A stretch of DNA of 64,000 nt, taken from Cyclina sinensis. Lineage: Eukaryota > Mollusca > Bivalvia > Venerida > Veneridae. Below the pieces are notes generated by a model that worked only from the letters and a program-made list of their open reading frames with translations, made no database searches and was not told where the DNA came from. Shown here one piece after another: positions 36,479 to 51,000 of the stretch; the stretch's first letter is position 1; each line of letters opens with the position of its first letter. The position numbers and the translations under genes are program-made. The stretch spans positions 41,368,627 through 41,432,626 of the forward strand of contig JAAONU010000013.1 in NCBI GenBank assembly GCA_012932295.1, read 5' to 3'.

Positions 36479-39400
36479 TCTACCTTAACCTCATGTGTGA
36501 ACGATTTTATTTTTTATAGACTGTCAGAGGTAAATGTAAACGTTTTCATGGAGAAATTTTCAAAGACAGTTTTGTGACAATAGGAATAAAATCTAGGAGG
36601 CTTTCACGCTGACATTAGTGGAAATTATTCTGTTTGAATTACAACGATGACTATTGATTTGTCTCATAATCCACTGTAAAAATTAATGCAACATTCATCT
36701 TTAGATATGCTATATCTCGAAGTCAAGAACAAAAACAATTTAACAGCTAATACACAAAACATATTCTACTTACTTTTTCCCCACCCCACCCCTGCATTAA
36801 ATCTGCAAATCAAAAATGAATGTTTACAGTTTAAAGCGACTAACTCACAGAAGTATCGACGATGCATGAAAAGGAATATAAATTGCAGCCTTGTAAGAAC
36901 ATATCTAAACTTAGTTACTGTCGCATTTTTTGTTACAGAAACACAACATTATATAATTTTATACTCTTTTAACCCCGCTAGTTACGGGGTTGATAAATTG
37001 TTTATATTGTTAATTACGACTTTAAACGATAACACGCTTTAGGTCAAAGTGGTTAAGTTCGCTGCTCTTAATTTTACTGGTCCGAAGGGCATAAGTTCAA
37101 ATCCTGTTGACATCAAGACTTTAGTCTTCAGCTTTCATGGTGTATAAAGGCATAAACCATGTTTTTCCATATTATAATTTATATTGTTGCTTCTTTTTAT
37201 TTCAAAGAAAAACATGTTTAAGATAACTCCTGTGGGTTAGTCGCTTTGACCCTTCAGTGAAATGAATTTCTTCTATTGATTTTGGTCTGGCTTTTACGCC
37301 AAAACCATGACACCCTCAGTACAATCCAATAGCATTCGTTATTGAGGAGGAGGAGCAGTGGTCGAAGGGTTAGAGTGGCTGATTCCTGATCCAGAGGTCG
37401 CTAGTTCGAATCCCACAAGCGGGAAGACACTTTGAACAGTGACCTTCAGCATTCCTCACTCACAGCGCGAGTACTGGTTTGAACCCAGGAAGTAGTCATC
37501 GAGAGGGATTAAAAGAAGTTGCAAGAACTTTCTTCCCAATCGATGTAAAATATATATAGTTAAACTTAGCATTCGTGATAAGTAAAATCTGATATGTACA
37601 TTCATGTAAGACTGGAAAATCCTGTTCCAGCTTGGATTTATAATAAACGACTGAATGAAGTTAACTCACTGGATGTTCATTTTTCCTTGAAGGATAAAAA
37701 ACAGTCACTTTCTAGTCCACGCTATACTCTTTTGAAATATGTTGCAAAGAAGGCATTATCCATGATAATATGTTTTTTATAAAAGAAAAACATAGCTTCT
37801 CACTTCTCCGTCGTTTCGACTAAGACAAGGTTTCCATCGCTTAATGTGTTCGCTGGTCCAAACTTCTTGTCAAGGTTTGTATTCCCAGTTCAACAATAGG
37901 TTTTTTCTTCACTAAGGACCACAGGTAGGCGAGGTGAAAATACCGGGATCCGGGACCTTAAAACTGTAAGAAGTTCATTGCAAGAAAGCAGGTTGTAGGC
38001 ATGTCGTCCATACGTCGGTCCACCTTTCATTTGAGCTCGTCGAGCCTTGGTTGGTGGCTCATGGTCCCAGAAGATTTACAGTGAGACAGGGAGGTCTTTT
38101 TCACTCACCCTTTTCGGTCTAACGGTCGAATTCGTATATACCGATGTAACGGGAAACTTTACGCAGAGACAGTTTTAGGGCGTAGGTTAATTATGTTCTG
38201 GGAAGGATTTCCACACGGAGAAGAAATATCTTTAAAATTCTCCTTCACGTTGAAGTCCCTTTTATAAAATGAAATCGTCTGATTTTCCGACATGTTAATA
38301 CCCCACCACTATATTGCTAGGTTTTGTAGACATTGTATTGCTAACTAAACAAATACTGACCCAGTTGACTTGCAACAATACAGTCCCAAATTGTTTCTAG
38401 TTTAACATTTGTTGGACTAACTTGACTGGAGGGTTCGTCGGCACCAAAATCCTCCCGCTACTCTTAAGCAATTGAATTGCCTTGCTGGAAGGATGGAACA
38501 GCATTCCATTGAAAAGGACTGTCTCAGTAATGAATTCTTTGCTCAGGAAAATCCGGACAGCGACAGCGGCTGGAGGATGACACACCGGACACTGATAGTT
38601 TTATTTACTGATACCGAGTGTACCGTTTTTTCTTTCGGGCATTATTACCCAGGGATTATAGGCCATGCCGTAATGAAATCATAAAAATGGAATAATATGG
38701 TTTGGTCTTAAAAACTGTATAAAATTTCAAAGACTGTATGGCAATCCATGCAAAGTTTACTCGGCGTATCCTGTTCCTCCAGTACCGGTATATTTTAACG
38801 TTTTATATTGTTGCAAGTGTAAACATATTCAATGTCTTCTACCTTTTCTTTCAACTGGGGAGTTAACTAGGTACGGGGAAAGGTACGTTCGTCTGAGACA
38901 GTGCTGATCACATGTCTGTTTGTTAGCATTAACAGTATGGCAGGTCATTGCATTTATGGAGTTTAACATCATAGTGATGTTCTCTTTCCTGATCCGGAAC
39001 GAACTATTAAAGGGAACCCCTTAATTGACTATATGATTTTTTTAACTTTGTCCTTTCTATATCAAATTATGGAGCAAAGTGTACTTATATAAACAAAGGG
39101 GGCAATTTAATACTGAATGTAGGCAAAACCGGTAGAAACTTATTTATTAGCAAAACTTCGATTAATCGCCGAAACTTTGTTTGTTGTCGACCTTGAAATG
39201 ATAACCAAACAAGTTTATAAGTTAAACGTTTGTCTTGCTTGCTTAATTTTTATCTACAAAAATCACTAAGGGCCACCTGACTTTAAAGTGACCTCCGATT
39301 CAAACGAAACACTGCATGGACCTCTGCCCTCAGCCTTCGACCGAGCTGATATTCCAGTAAATAAAAAAGCCAATCTAGAATCAATTTATTAATAAAATGT

Positions 39401-41379
39401 ATGAGTTTATTTACATGTATGAAATCTAATACAGTAGACGGAGAAGAAGTTTACATTGTTGGATTCGTCGTCGAGAATAAGTAAAACACATAAAGATAAT
39501 GTTGATAAAAATAATAGAATTAAAGATTAAATGTATAACAGACGAACATTATAAGGACGACTTTTTCATGTTTTATTTTAATATTGCAGTAATTAAAGGC
39601 TTGATGAAGCCGGTTTTCAGACAGGGAAAGCAATTACATTTGCTTAATCACAGGGCAAGTCACTGTTACTTCCCTTCACCAGCAGATGATGTATAATTTA
39701 TTCTCGTCAAACTTCAGCATTGCTATTGTTTTGCGGACGAAACATGATTTTCTCTCTTTGGTTATAACAGCTATTTGATGCATTTTCTTCAAGTTAATTC
39801 ATTTTAATTCTTGAATTGATATCAGTTTTAATGTGAACTTTCTTCATAACAATTAAAAGGATATATCCTAAAATTTACCGTTGATAAACTGTGTATGTTC
39901 TTTGAAAACAAAAAGATGAATTAACGAAGATCGTATGCTCAAAATGCTGTTTTAAGGCTAAAAGCAAATAGAAAAAGTGTGAATTTGTAATAAATTGTAC
40001 AACAAATCTCTATCGAAAGACTTATATTAATATATTTAGTTTACTGTCTGCACTTGCAGTTTTATCTACTGTCACCTTGACACTGGCTAATGAATATTCA
40101 TTTAATACCATTCTCATTTGAACGATTTTGCAGAAATCGGAATATTCAAAATTTTATGGTATATGGCTCTTTAAATGTTTTCTGGAAAATTTGTTTATTA
40201 ATTGATTGTTATTAATCTATTTTTTGCCGTCAACCCATTTAAAAACAGGATTATGTTTTCAGTAAATGCAAATTTTAACGGTATGGCACTATGATGACAA
40301 ATAACTTTTGTTAATGTATGATCAGAAAACTTATCTATGAACATGGATTATAAATTTCTAATTTGTTTGTGTTTTCTGCAAACAGTTAATGTAAAAATGT
40401 TTCTTTGTTTTCGGAGAAAACTGCTTAGTTTAAATAAAACACTCGTTACTTCACCCAGCTTTCATCAAATAATGATATCCGTTATCCGTAACATGTTATC
40501 TAACTAGTGAATTAAAACTTACATTTCAATTTCTGTTAAGAGTTTCTTAAATTATGTATAAAGTATTTTTATGTTTGCCTCTGTGACAGATTAAACAACG
40601 CCATATCATGTAAATATACCATGCTACTGGATAGTTCTTGCAGTTAACATCAAAATTATCATGACACGGATAGGCCAAAAAGCTTATAATGTATAACTGC
40701 TTTTCAATTGTTATATCAAATGAACGATTTCATTTATTTTTTTCCTTGAACAGTAAAAATAAACCACAATATGCAATGAATGTTACTGATATTGCTAAAA
40801 AGAATTTCAAGCACACAAGCGTTAGCGTTCACAGAATGTTAACATTAAATTTATAACAATTACGTACGCTTTTCACTGTGGGACATGAAAAGATGACATG
40901 CATAAAATTTCAAAGAGATCATTTCGGTATGTTGTAGACATCTCCACCGTTAGCTTCTTACATGCACAATTATTCCAAGGACACTTTCTATCACGGCAAG
41001 TTCTTTATAATCACATTTATATCTCCCAAGTACATTTACTTTTTCCTTATTCATTGTTATTTTTATATTCATCACAAACAAGTATTACAGGTCACATAAA
41101 AATCAAATATAACAAGTTCTTTGTCAACCAATATAAAAACAGTCAGGTTCTTTTCAAACACAACCATTGTTAAACATATTCCCAATCACAGTCAACTGGT
41201 ATAGGATTTTTTATCAAGCGCGATTAATTGCAACAGGATTTTTCCCAGTCAAAATTATTTAATACTTTTCAGTCGCATTACAACTGGTACAGTAAATTCC
41301 CGGTCACAGTCAAGTATGAAAAGATATTCTCTATTCATCATCAATTATTGAATGTCCTTATGCCGTCGCATAACTACAA
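36479..41379. other. Unique region between G2 and the tetraspanin 3' end
   Basis: No gene is supported and it has no counterpart elsewhere in the window. It contains one SINE (37345-37560). The short open frames (for example 36686-37042, and 38397-38585 on the minus strand) have no recognisable domain. The tetraspanin 3' UTR and polyadenylation site should lie in the right part, just below 41484. Confidence 0.5.
37345..37560 (+). mobile_element. tRNA-derived SINE
   Basis: The head has an A-box-like gtggtcgaagggttagagtg and a canonical B box, gttcgaatccc (about 37403-37413). The body continues with gtactggtttgaaccc and ends near ttcttcccaatcgatgtaaa. This is the clearest SINE of the window. 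Confidence 0.75.
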
Positions 41380-41505
41380 GATCTTTGTCAGTCAAATCAC
41401 CGATCAGACAGACACTTTCATTAATCACATTCATTACAACACGATCTTTGTCAGTCAAATCACAGATCAATCAGACGCTTTCATTAATCACATTCATCAT
41501 AGTCA
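41380..41505. repeat. 63-bp tandem duplication across the stop codon
   Basis: gatctttgtcagtcaaatcac recurs at 41380 and 41443, and ctttcattaatcacattcat follows in both. One unit covers the end of exon 8 with the stop; the other lies in the 3' UTR. Because 63 is a multiple of three, the 3' UTR unit keeps a same-frame NECD-stop. Confidence 0.85.
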
Positions 41506-41558
41506 TCTTCGTTTCTGATCTTTCTACATAAACAGATTGAAAACACCATACCTAGAAC
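41484..41558 (-). CDS. Tetraspanin exon 8 (terminal)
   Basis: 24 codons and TAA. It completes helix 4 and the cytosolic tail, ending SICLCRKIRNEDDYDECD; the two cysteines next to the membrane are candidate palmitoylation sites. The acceptor is tttaatttcag. The end of this exon is part of a 63-bp tandem duplication. Confidence 0.9.
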   Translation of the reverse strand, partial: VLGMVFSICLCRKIRNEDDYDECD

Positions 41559-44500
41559 CTGAAATTAAACAAATCACTTTTTCAATACAAGCATACATGC
41601 ACCATACTTAATCAACGAACATTTCGTACACATATTTAATTAATAAGTAGTTGCATGTTTTCAGATTATAATATAATGATACGGTATTCTACCTTTGCGT
41701 TAAACATAAAATATCCGTGATGAGCTAAGTAAAGATTTTTAAGACAATGTCGTAGATCTATAAATAGCATCTCTTACAAAAAATTATCAGTGAAACTTAC
41801 CATAGCAACTGCTATTCCAGCACCAACTCCTATTAAAATGTTGACATTACTTGCTAACATATTGCGCAATGAAGTGTAACAGCCCTGTAAATAACATAAA
41901 ATAGATTGAGCGATTTTTCAGTAACACAAGATTAGACCGCATATCAATATATCTCTTTTTGAGTTTTTTTTATTGCCGGTACCAGTTGCCCATATGACTG
42001 ACACCCAGTGCAGAGTAGGTTGTGGGAAATAATGAAAGACACAGAAAGCATCAAATTCCAGAAACTCTCCCTGTTCTTTCATACGATCGGCGTATACAAC
42101 TCAGTTTAACCTCATATCCGAAAGACAATAAGTAATGTAAGTAGAGGAGCAGAAGCGGGACTCATGATCCCTTGATTAACAGTTCAGTGCGTTACCACTG
42201 GACCACTGATCAACTCCTAACATCTACAACTGATGGTTCCTTTATATAAACATATTTTATTTACAGTCATACAAAAAAGCAAAAAAACAAACAAACAAAC
42301 AAAACCACACACACTTACTCTGCCAGTTCACAAGAAAAAAAAACAAAAACAAGAAATATCTTTTAAAAAAGATGTATGGTGTTGATGGGGATTAAAGTTA
42401 TTGTAACGGAGAATGTGATTTACAGCTTAAGCTTTTGTACAAATATTTATATACGTTCAGCCAGCTACAGGTTTCAACGTGCATCTACGTAAAGTGTTTT
42501 GATAAAAGCAGCGATGAAATTACCGAAAAACTGTAATTAAGTCAGGATACTTTATAAAAATGTTGTGAATATGAAGCATATATATCAGCTGTTGCACATC
42601 TCAACAAACAATGGTTTGTAACTTTTTTGAATGAAGTATAGGAATATCTACTAATATGGGTCGTGCATACATTCATTCGTCATTGTCTTACGTCGTCATC
42701 TCTAAATAGGTCAAAGGTGAGGTTAGATGGCTACGTCGAATTATTGTATATATGATATAACCTTGAAGAATAATATAAAACTTTCATATACGTGTGTAAA
42801 GAAAGCCATGACCAACTTTATAGTATGCTATTATCGCTTCTCAGTAGATCAAATGAAAGGTGAGACAGCTGCACTGAAAAACATGGACCTAAACACTTTT
42901 TGAATTCAGCTCATAATCGGATAGGCTGAATTCAGTTGAAGCAAAATTCAAGGGATGTAACTCTGAAAACCATATCACTTATATAGCTATACAAAAGTAG
43001 ATCCCCTTTCTTTCGAAAAACATACCTCTGTATGTAATTGGTCGTTGAGTTGTGAGAAATCCAAAACCGGAGGCCCTTTCATGGGTATACTTGTCTGATC
43101 AATGCTTCCTTGACATTTGGTAACGTTTGGTGTGTTTTCGGTATCCACACAGCAACTTACTGGTACATATTCGAACTTCTTTGGTCTCGGTGTTAACTCT
43201 TTGATATGCAAAGGAGGTAGTATGTTGTTATGTAAAGTATTTAAGACAACATAAAAAAGCAATCTCAGAAGCTTCACCTAATGGCAGGAAATCAACCTAC
43301 CACTGATGTCATAACTACATTTCAGTGCCGGTATTGACACCAGTATAACACAGCTGGACACAATAACATCAATTTAGATAACAGAAAGTTTCGAACAATG
43401 TTAAAGACAAAAATAATGTTGACTGCTATAATCTCAAAATTTGCTTTGTTATTTGGAAAGTCATAGGACAAATTGTTCGTTTACACTCATTAAATCACAA
43501 TACCCATATCATATGCTTGCTTGTATAACAAAATATTCACACAGTGACTTGAGAAAACAAACAAAGTTGTTGAATTTATATCCCCCGCCGTAAAATGTTC
43601 ATTACTTACGGGACATGTGAGTTTGAAAATAAACACTTCTTTAATACAAATGCATGGTTTTGAAAAATAGATGATGACAGTTGTATATCGGAATGGAAGT
43701 TTGGTCATGAACTATATTATGTTAAGATACCCTTCTGCTTCTGCTCAGTAGTTGTCAAATGTGACAATTGTTGTTGAGTCACTTCTAAATCCTAGATATT
43801 TTGCTTCGAACAGATGGACTGTAGAAATTATTGCAAATTTCATGACATTCCATTTACTGGTTATATAGTCATGAGAACAGCTAGACAGACAGACGGATGG
43901 TCGAAAAGACAGTCCAAAATCTATATCCCTCTGATGTTCACACTTGAGAAGTTTTAATGCTCAAGTCATTGCCATTTTCAAAAAGAAAATTCTGTATTTT
44001 CCCCTGAATAAGTAAATAAGTTTATACGCCTTACATAATGACATTATACAGAGAAAAAATATAAGGACTTCAATTCTGGCGTTATTCGTCTGACCGGAAC
44101 TTTGTGGCTGTTCCATCCTAGAATGATAATTCATGAGTGTTGCGTTTCATGAGATACAATTCATTAATTGCCTAGTTATGAGACTTGGTGCACAGACAGA
44201 CCGACAATGCGATTAAGATTTCACATTTTTCAGTTTTGGTTGCACTGACAAACAGAATTCTAAACAAAACAGAACTGCTTGAACAACTTCGGTAAAGGTT
44301 TATCCTGGGAAGTGTTAATGCTCAATCAATAGAAAAAAGATTTTTTTAAGTTTTCCCTTTATAAGTGTATATATACATGTCCATTTTTGACCAAAATAAA
44401 AGGGAATTGCTGAAAAAATGAATGTGCATAGTCATTCTTCATTAACTAGCGTATTAATAAAAAAAATGCAAGGGTGGAAAACCTAAAATCGTCGATATTT

Positions 44501-47500
44501 TGACTTGAAAGTGTAATTCCGTGTTTCGTACCACGGTTTATTTACCGAAAATATTCCCCGCTTCGCTAAAAACCAAGCCAGAAAGTAGACAGAATTCAGA
44601 ACTTATGTATATACCGCTGGAAAAGTTTTCCTTAGTGCACTGAATGCGCTATAATATAGGAGAAACAGACTTGTAAGTTCTTACCAAACTTGAAAAATTG
44701 CGTCCATATAGCTCAAAACTCCGCCATCTTGGCCGTGATACCATTTTGGTCACGTGGTTTAAAAGGCCATAACTCTAGCGCAAAACAAACTATACTGATG
44801 ATACACAATGATACACAATCGTGTCGGGTGACATGATTAAGTTTTCCCTATATGAGTTTATATGCCTTACATATTGTAAAGTAAATCAATCAAAAACCAT
44901 AACGCGGGTGTTACTGATCTGACTGGAACAAACTGCCTACCCCATCCTATACTGATGATACATAATCGCATCGGGTGACATGATTAAGTTTTCTGTACAT
45001 ACTTCTATACGCCTTATACATTGTAAAGTAAATCAATCAAAGGCAATAACTCGGGTGCTACTAATATGATCGAAACAAACTTTGAGCCTGCTCCGTCCAG
45101 TATTGATGACATATTTGTGTTGAGTGTCATTAAATTTGATCCATCGGTTACTAAAGTAATGCTACGGACTGATATTTGTAAAACAAAGGGCTATAACTCA
45201 GCTATAAGTATGTAAATTAGGACGGCATTTGGCATGCACCCCATATTTTTATTTGTAATCCAACCAAGTTACAACTAAATTCATGTAAACGCTAAGGGGT
45301 TATGGCATAAAGTGTCGGACGAAAGCACGGAAGCATGCACAGTCAGACAGACAGAAGGACAGACGGAGAACGCCAAGACAATTTCCCTCAACATTCGGCC
45401 GGGAGAAATAGCAGATGATATTTTCATTATAAGACAGAAAGATATTTAGAAGAATTGCCGGTTTATTGCACTGAACATCTAGTCTTACCAGTCTGCATTT
45501 GGAACCATCTAGATGACAGTTTGTAAATAGCCCAGGAATCGGATGAATTCACGTTCCCGCTGACACCGCAGCATTTGAACTAGAAAAAAACAAATATCAA
45601 TCAATAGCAGTGTTTGGCAGTATTCAATAATCATTGATAATGTTAGTGATTCACCATTCGCTTTAAACTCAGAGGCACAATAAGTCAAATAATCTACATT
45701 TCATAAAATTTCATTTACTTTCTCCAGGTGTTCTGTCTTTGTACTTCTTTATCTCCTAACATTGTTTTATTGCCGCTCTATTATGTAGCCTGACGTAAGC
45801 GGGTGTGAAACTAATTGGCAGACGAGTATCAGCTGGATCAAGCTTGCAAGATCTAGCTCATGTTGACGGTCATGTTTCTCGTCCATTTTTATGAAACGCT
45901 AAATTTGTGAATCTTATCTTCTTTGTGAATATGACAAGAGAGCCATGATCGCCTGAATCACCCGCCTCTGTGTAACTGCTTAAAGCAATAAGTGCAAAAT
46001 ATGAGAAACGAGACAAAGCTACATGCCAAATACTAGTATTTAAATTTTTTTTTTGCTATTTAATTTAGAAAAAGACGATTTTCAAAAGGTTTTCATGTAT
46101 AATTTATCTATGAGATATGTGCCCCTCGTGGTTGGGCTAAAATATTCAAAACGGAATAATTTTGACAATAAGGAAAATTATTAAAATCTTCTAGCTGAAA
46201 CTGCAAAACTGAGGGTTTATATATCTTTTTATAAGAGGTGACCCAAAGGATGGAGCCAGTAATGATTTCAGGGGCAAAGTTTGAACACGCTTAGTAGAGG
46301 TCTACAACATAACGCTTCAAACAAGTTTCATAGCTCTGGACTTTGTGGTTCCAGAGAAGAAAATATTAAAAGTTTGACCCTTTTTTCCTCTGTATATACC
46401 GTATGAGTGTGAGACGTAAGTTGAGCACAAGGCTATGTCACACATCAAATTTTAAAAAAATCAGCCTTGTGGTTAAGAATCTCTCTCTCTCTCTCTTCTT
46501 TAAATATCTGGCCCCTTTTGACAGAGGTAACAAGGACTAATGGAACAAAGTCTGAACAACTTGGTAGAGGTTCACTATTAAGTTCTACATACATAATTTC
46601 AGAAAAAACCTTGAGATTTCAGATCCCTATAATTAAGAATTTCCTATATAATTCTATATAATACAGTTACGATTATTCGAGCAAGGTCGATAACGACCTT
46701 AGGGCCATAACTTGAATGAACTTTGTAGAGGTTAACTAGACAATTCTATAAAATAAATTCCAGATTTCCAGGCCTTATCGTTTCAGACAAGAAGATTTAA
46801 ACAATAATCCGTCTAGTTGCCGTAGCAACCACAGTACTGCATGGAATAAAACTTTTTGACATATTTTTATAGAGTTTTCTGTGAGTATCATCCTTCAAAG
46901 TGCCAAAACATTCCAGTGAGTTGTAACAAAAATGGTATTAGTTAAATAAAATTGTTAACGGACTTCAAACGACTGTCGACGTACAGCGACGGACGACAGA
47001 GTAAGTCCGAACTTATTAACGTTGTTCAGGTGAGCTAAAAAGCTGCATCAAATTGTTAGACGCAAAGAAAACAAAAATGATTGAAACGCAAGACTACTCA
47101 TAACTCAAGAACAACACAATCTAAACAAAGAAAAAACAAAACGTACGAGATGCTGTCGGCATTCTTAGCGCAATGTTTTTGTAAAGTCAATGGTAGACTG
47201 CTTGTGTAAGAAACAGGCAATTGTTAATAATCATTCGGTGAAAGTAATAGTTGGAATCCTCTACAATCCTTGTTTTAATGATTTTATATCAGCAGTGTAT
47301 CGACCGTTATGTTTTACGTTCTGAGACTAAACAATCTTAAACAGATGGTTCAATTTTCATTCTGCGTGTTATGCAATTCTTCCAAAAATTAAAAAAAGAG
47401 CATTGGTGTGATGTCTTATTTTATACATCGGGAACAGAAACTATTTGGCACACAGTGATACTGGAATGCACAATACTCAAGGCAAAACTTAGGAAAAAGT

Positions 47501-48002
47501 TAATAAGTAAGAAAATGATCTTCCAGTTTCTGATCTGCCTTCGGACATTTTATTTTAAGATTAGTTTTTTTGTCATGAAAACTTACAGACTAAGGTTTGT
47601 ATACTGACAATGTGGTTAAGCAACAGTACTCTATTAGTACGAGATTTAACTGGAGGGAGACTTAGATGTGTATGTCAGACTGATCAATATGGATCCAAAT
47701 TAAGCAAAATGTCTTTGTTTTTTTTTTTAAGTTTTATGTAGAAAATGAGAACCCCCCCCCCCCCCCCCCCCCCCCCCGCAAAAAAAAAAAACGCATTAAT
47801 TAAACAACTTTAAAACATTCTATGTAATTCTAAATTCTTTTCCCCCTCATGTACTGGGATATTTTTGTTATAAAATTTAACATAATTATGAAGCAAATAT
47901 TATATACCTGTATATTGATGTTTACATTCAAATATAATGAACAAACTTAAAACAAAAGTACGAGAATCTAACCATGGACCAAAAAAAGTTGTATTTTTTA
48001 AG

Positions 48003-48073
<71 letters not shown>

Positions 48074-51000
48074 GCTTTTCAACATTTGTTTATTTACTCA
48101 CAAAACAAGACAAGATTGTGATGTTTAACAATACTGTGGATATGATTAAAATAAAAGAAAAAATGTTTGTCAATTTACTTTTTAAACTTCAAATGAGAAA
48201 AACACTATCTCTATATATAGTCCTGTTCAAATCCCTTTTTTAGCTAAATTTTATATAAATTTTTTAGACTCCGTTTCTACGGACGCTTCACGACGCTGAA
48301 ATATAGCGCCATATTGATGTTCTTTGACTTCCGCCTTACTGTTTCTCCAGTGCAGGATTGCCTCCCTTATATCTTTTTCATTTAAAAATGCTGTTGTTTT
48401 TCTGTCAATCACAAACACAAAGGTTATGGCACCTCCGTACAAAGGTCCAGTTAACGTTTGTAACAAAAGCACTCCGAAAGTATAACCGTGCACTGCATCT
48501 TGAATCCGTCTAATTACTGAGAACAAGTGTACGATGAAATACACGATCGGATACATTCGTAACATTTGAATGTCCGCATGCAAGGTCTGAATATCTAAAA
48601 CGCCGTCAACCGACCTTCTTTGTCTCACTTTCTTTAACATTTTGTATGCCATATGAAACATTACAACAAAGAATGCGATAACAAACGATATATCCCAAAT
48701 ATACCAAAGCCCAAATCTCCACATGACATTATTCTTGACCCAACATAATGCCCCGGCAGGTCCGTAAGCGTCCCCTATGAACGGTAACGCCAAGATGAAA
48801 GCAGGTACTGTCCAGCAAAAAACTACGACGAATCGCTCTTTTCTATTCCAATCTAAATCGGAAATAGCTCGTCTATACAGGTTGGCAATAATGCAAACAA
48901 TCCAACATAAAACTGTCCAGAGAGAGAGAGTCAGTAAAGCCGCTTTACAAAGGGGCGTGGATTGTTCTTCGAACCCATCCAGCAAGTAACTTACACCAAC
49001 TAGTAGTGAACCTAAACTCAAGTTTGCAATCATCCGTTGTGTAAATTCTCTATACTTCTTAAAAAGAACTATGATCGCTATGGTTAAAAGTGACCAAATT
49101 ACTGACAAAGAAAACAACCATTGGCACCACTGTTAGTAGATGCTTGTGTTACATTATTGCTATTTGCAGCGTCTGGAGTTAGATTCATACTTTTATTCCA
49201 AACAAAATTCCTTCTTAAAATATGTAAATTGTATTCTTATAAGAAACTAAGAAAAAAAGTGTCGCAAACTGAAACTACATTGTATTTGGTAACTACAGGT
49301 TAGACAATTCAATAAAGGAAGTAAATGTTCTTCCTATATCTGATAACACTAACATGTTGACCAAATAATATTGATTTTGCTTAAATAAAATCTAATGTGC
49401 AGTATCAGTATTTTTAAAAAGTTAACCAAGACGGTAACAGTTTTCTTCGTTATAGCTCATTACAATCAGTTGTTTATATGAGTATACGGCTGAATCTCAG
49501 TAAATGTAATTTCAGTTGTTGTTTTTTTCGGTGATGCGAATAAGTTATGAAAATATTTCAACGGTATTTCATTTTTAAACTATGTTCAGAATTTAAACAA
49601 TTTAGTCTATTGAGGAATGATATATTTTTGACAACTATACATGTTATATATTAAGATGTGCAGTAGTTGTTGGGACGAACGTCGCACTCACGATACGTGT
49701 GTGTTGCCTCTTAATCTCTCAAGATGTGTGTCTTCCAGTGTTCCACACTTCCGACGCGAGTAATGATTTTATTCCAAGAAGATTTATGAACTTGTTTCCG
49801 AGTAGAAAAAAAAAACAAGAGGGCCATGATGGTCCTTAATCGCTCATCTGCGCCCCATTGCTAAGGCCATGAATCCGGAAACCATGATTGGATGATGTTG
49901 GTTTGGGAAACGAGATGACTCTTATTCGAACTCGACCTAGAGATCACCTACATTCGTACAAGTTTTCATGCCATTTGGACAAAAATTGACCTCTAGTGTA
50001 TTTACAAGGTTTTTCTTTTGATTTGACCTAGTGACCTATTTTTCAGTCCGACATAACCATATTCAAACTTGTCCAATACCTTATTGAGACAATCATTCTG
50101 ATCAAGTGTCGTGACAATTAGGTAAATCAATGTAACCTCTACAGTGTTAACAACCAGTTCTGGACGACAGACACCAGACATTCAAGGATCCTAAAAGCTT
50201 CACCTGAGCTGTGATCAGGTGAGATAAAAGTCAATCAATTCAAACCAACACTTGAATACAGAAAATATTTAAGACGTGTAAAGGAACCTGCTCAATTCTG
50301 TTATAACTAGAGGCGAAAATACATTAGCGGAATGAATATACAAACAAAGTGTTTTACGATATGTATATTGGCTATGGACATTTTTAAACATGCTCTTTGC
50401 TTTCCAAATCAAATAAATTCAGGTAAATGAAATGCAATATTAATATGCAATAGAAAAAAATCCACCCTGACAAAGAACTCAATACACGTTTTTACTTTTT
50501 CGACATTGGTACTAAAGTTATGTCAACATTTATACCAACAAAACTGTTCAGATATTCATTTTTCTTATACTTCATTTGTACTTTGACCGATTTATTACAA
50601 AGTCATTGTGTATTTTTTAAGCATAACAACGCCCATTTAAGCATAACAAAGACCTTTTAAGCATTACGAAATTGTCTTAACAATAACAAAGACCTTTTAA
50701 GCATTACAATGTTATTTTATGCATAACAAGTCTTTTTTTTATTTATATTGAAGACCTTTTAACCATTACAAAGTTTTTTTAACAATATTAAAGTTTATTA
50801 ACAATTACAAAGACCGTTTAAGCATTGCAAAATCCTTTTAACTATTACAAAGGACTTATAGACTTTTTTTAACATAGCCAAATCTTTTTAAGCATACCAA
50901 TAGCCTTTTAAGCATTACAAAGTATTTTAAACATTCCAAAGTCCTTTAAACCATTTCAAAGTCCCTTTTAAATATTTTAAAGTATTCTAACCATTACAAA

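Noticed and set aside
47900..48243. Frames with long His-Thr, Ile-Tyr or Cys-Val repeats
   Set aside because: They are translations of the (AT)n-(GT)n microsatellite.
48251..49117. 288-codon receptor starting at 49117
   Set aside because: The first codon is TTG; the true ATG at 49188 is out of frame after a 61-bp deletion, so I call the gene broken.
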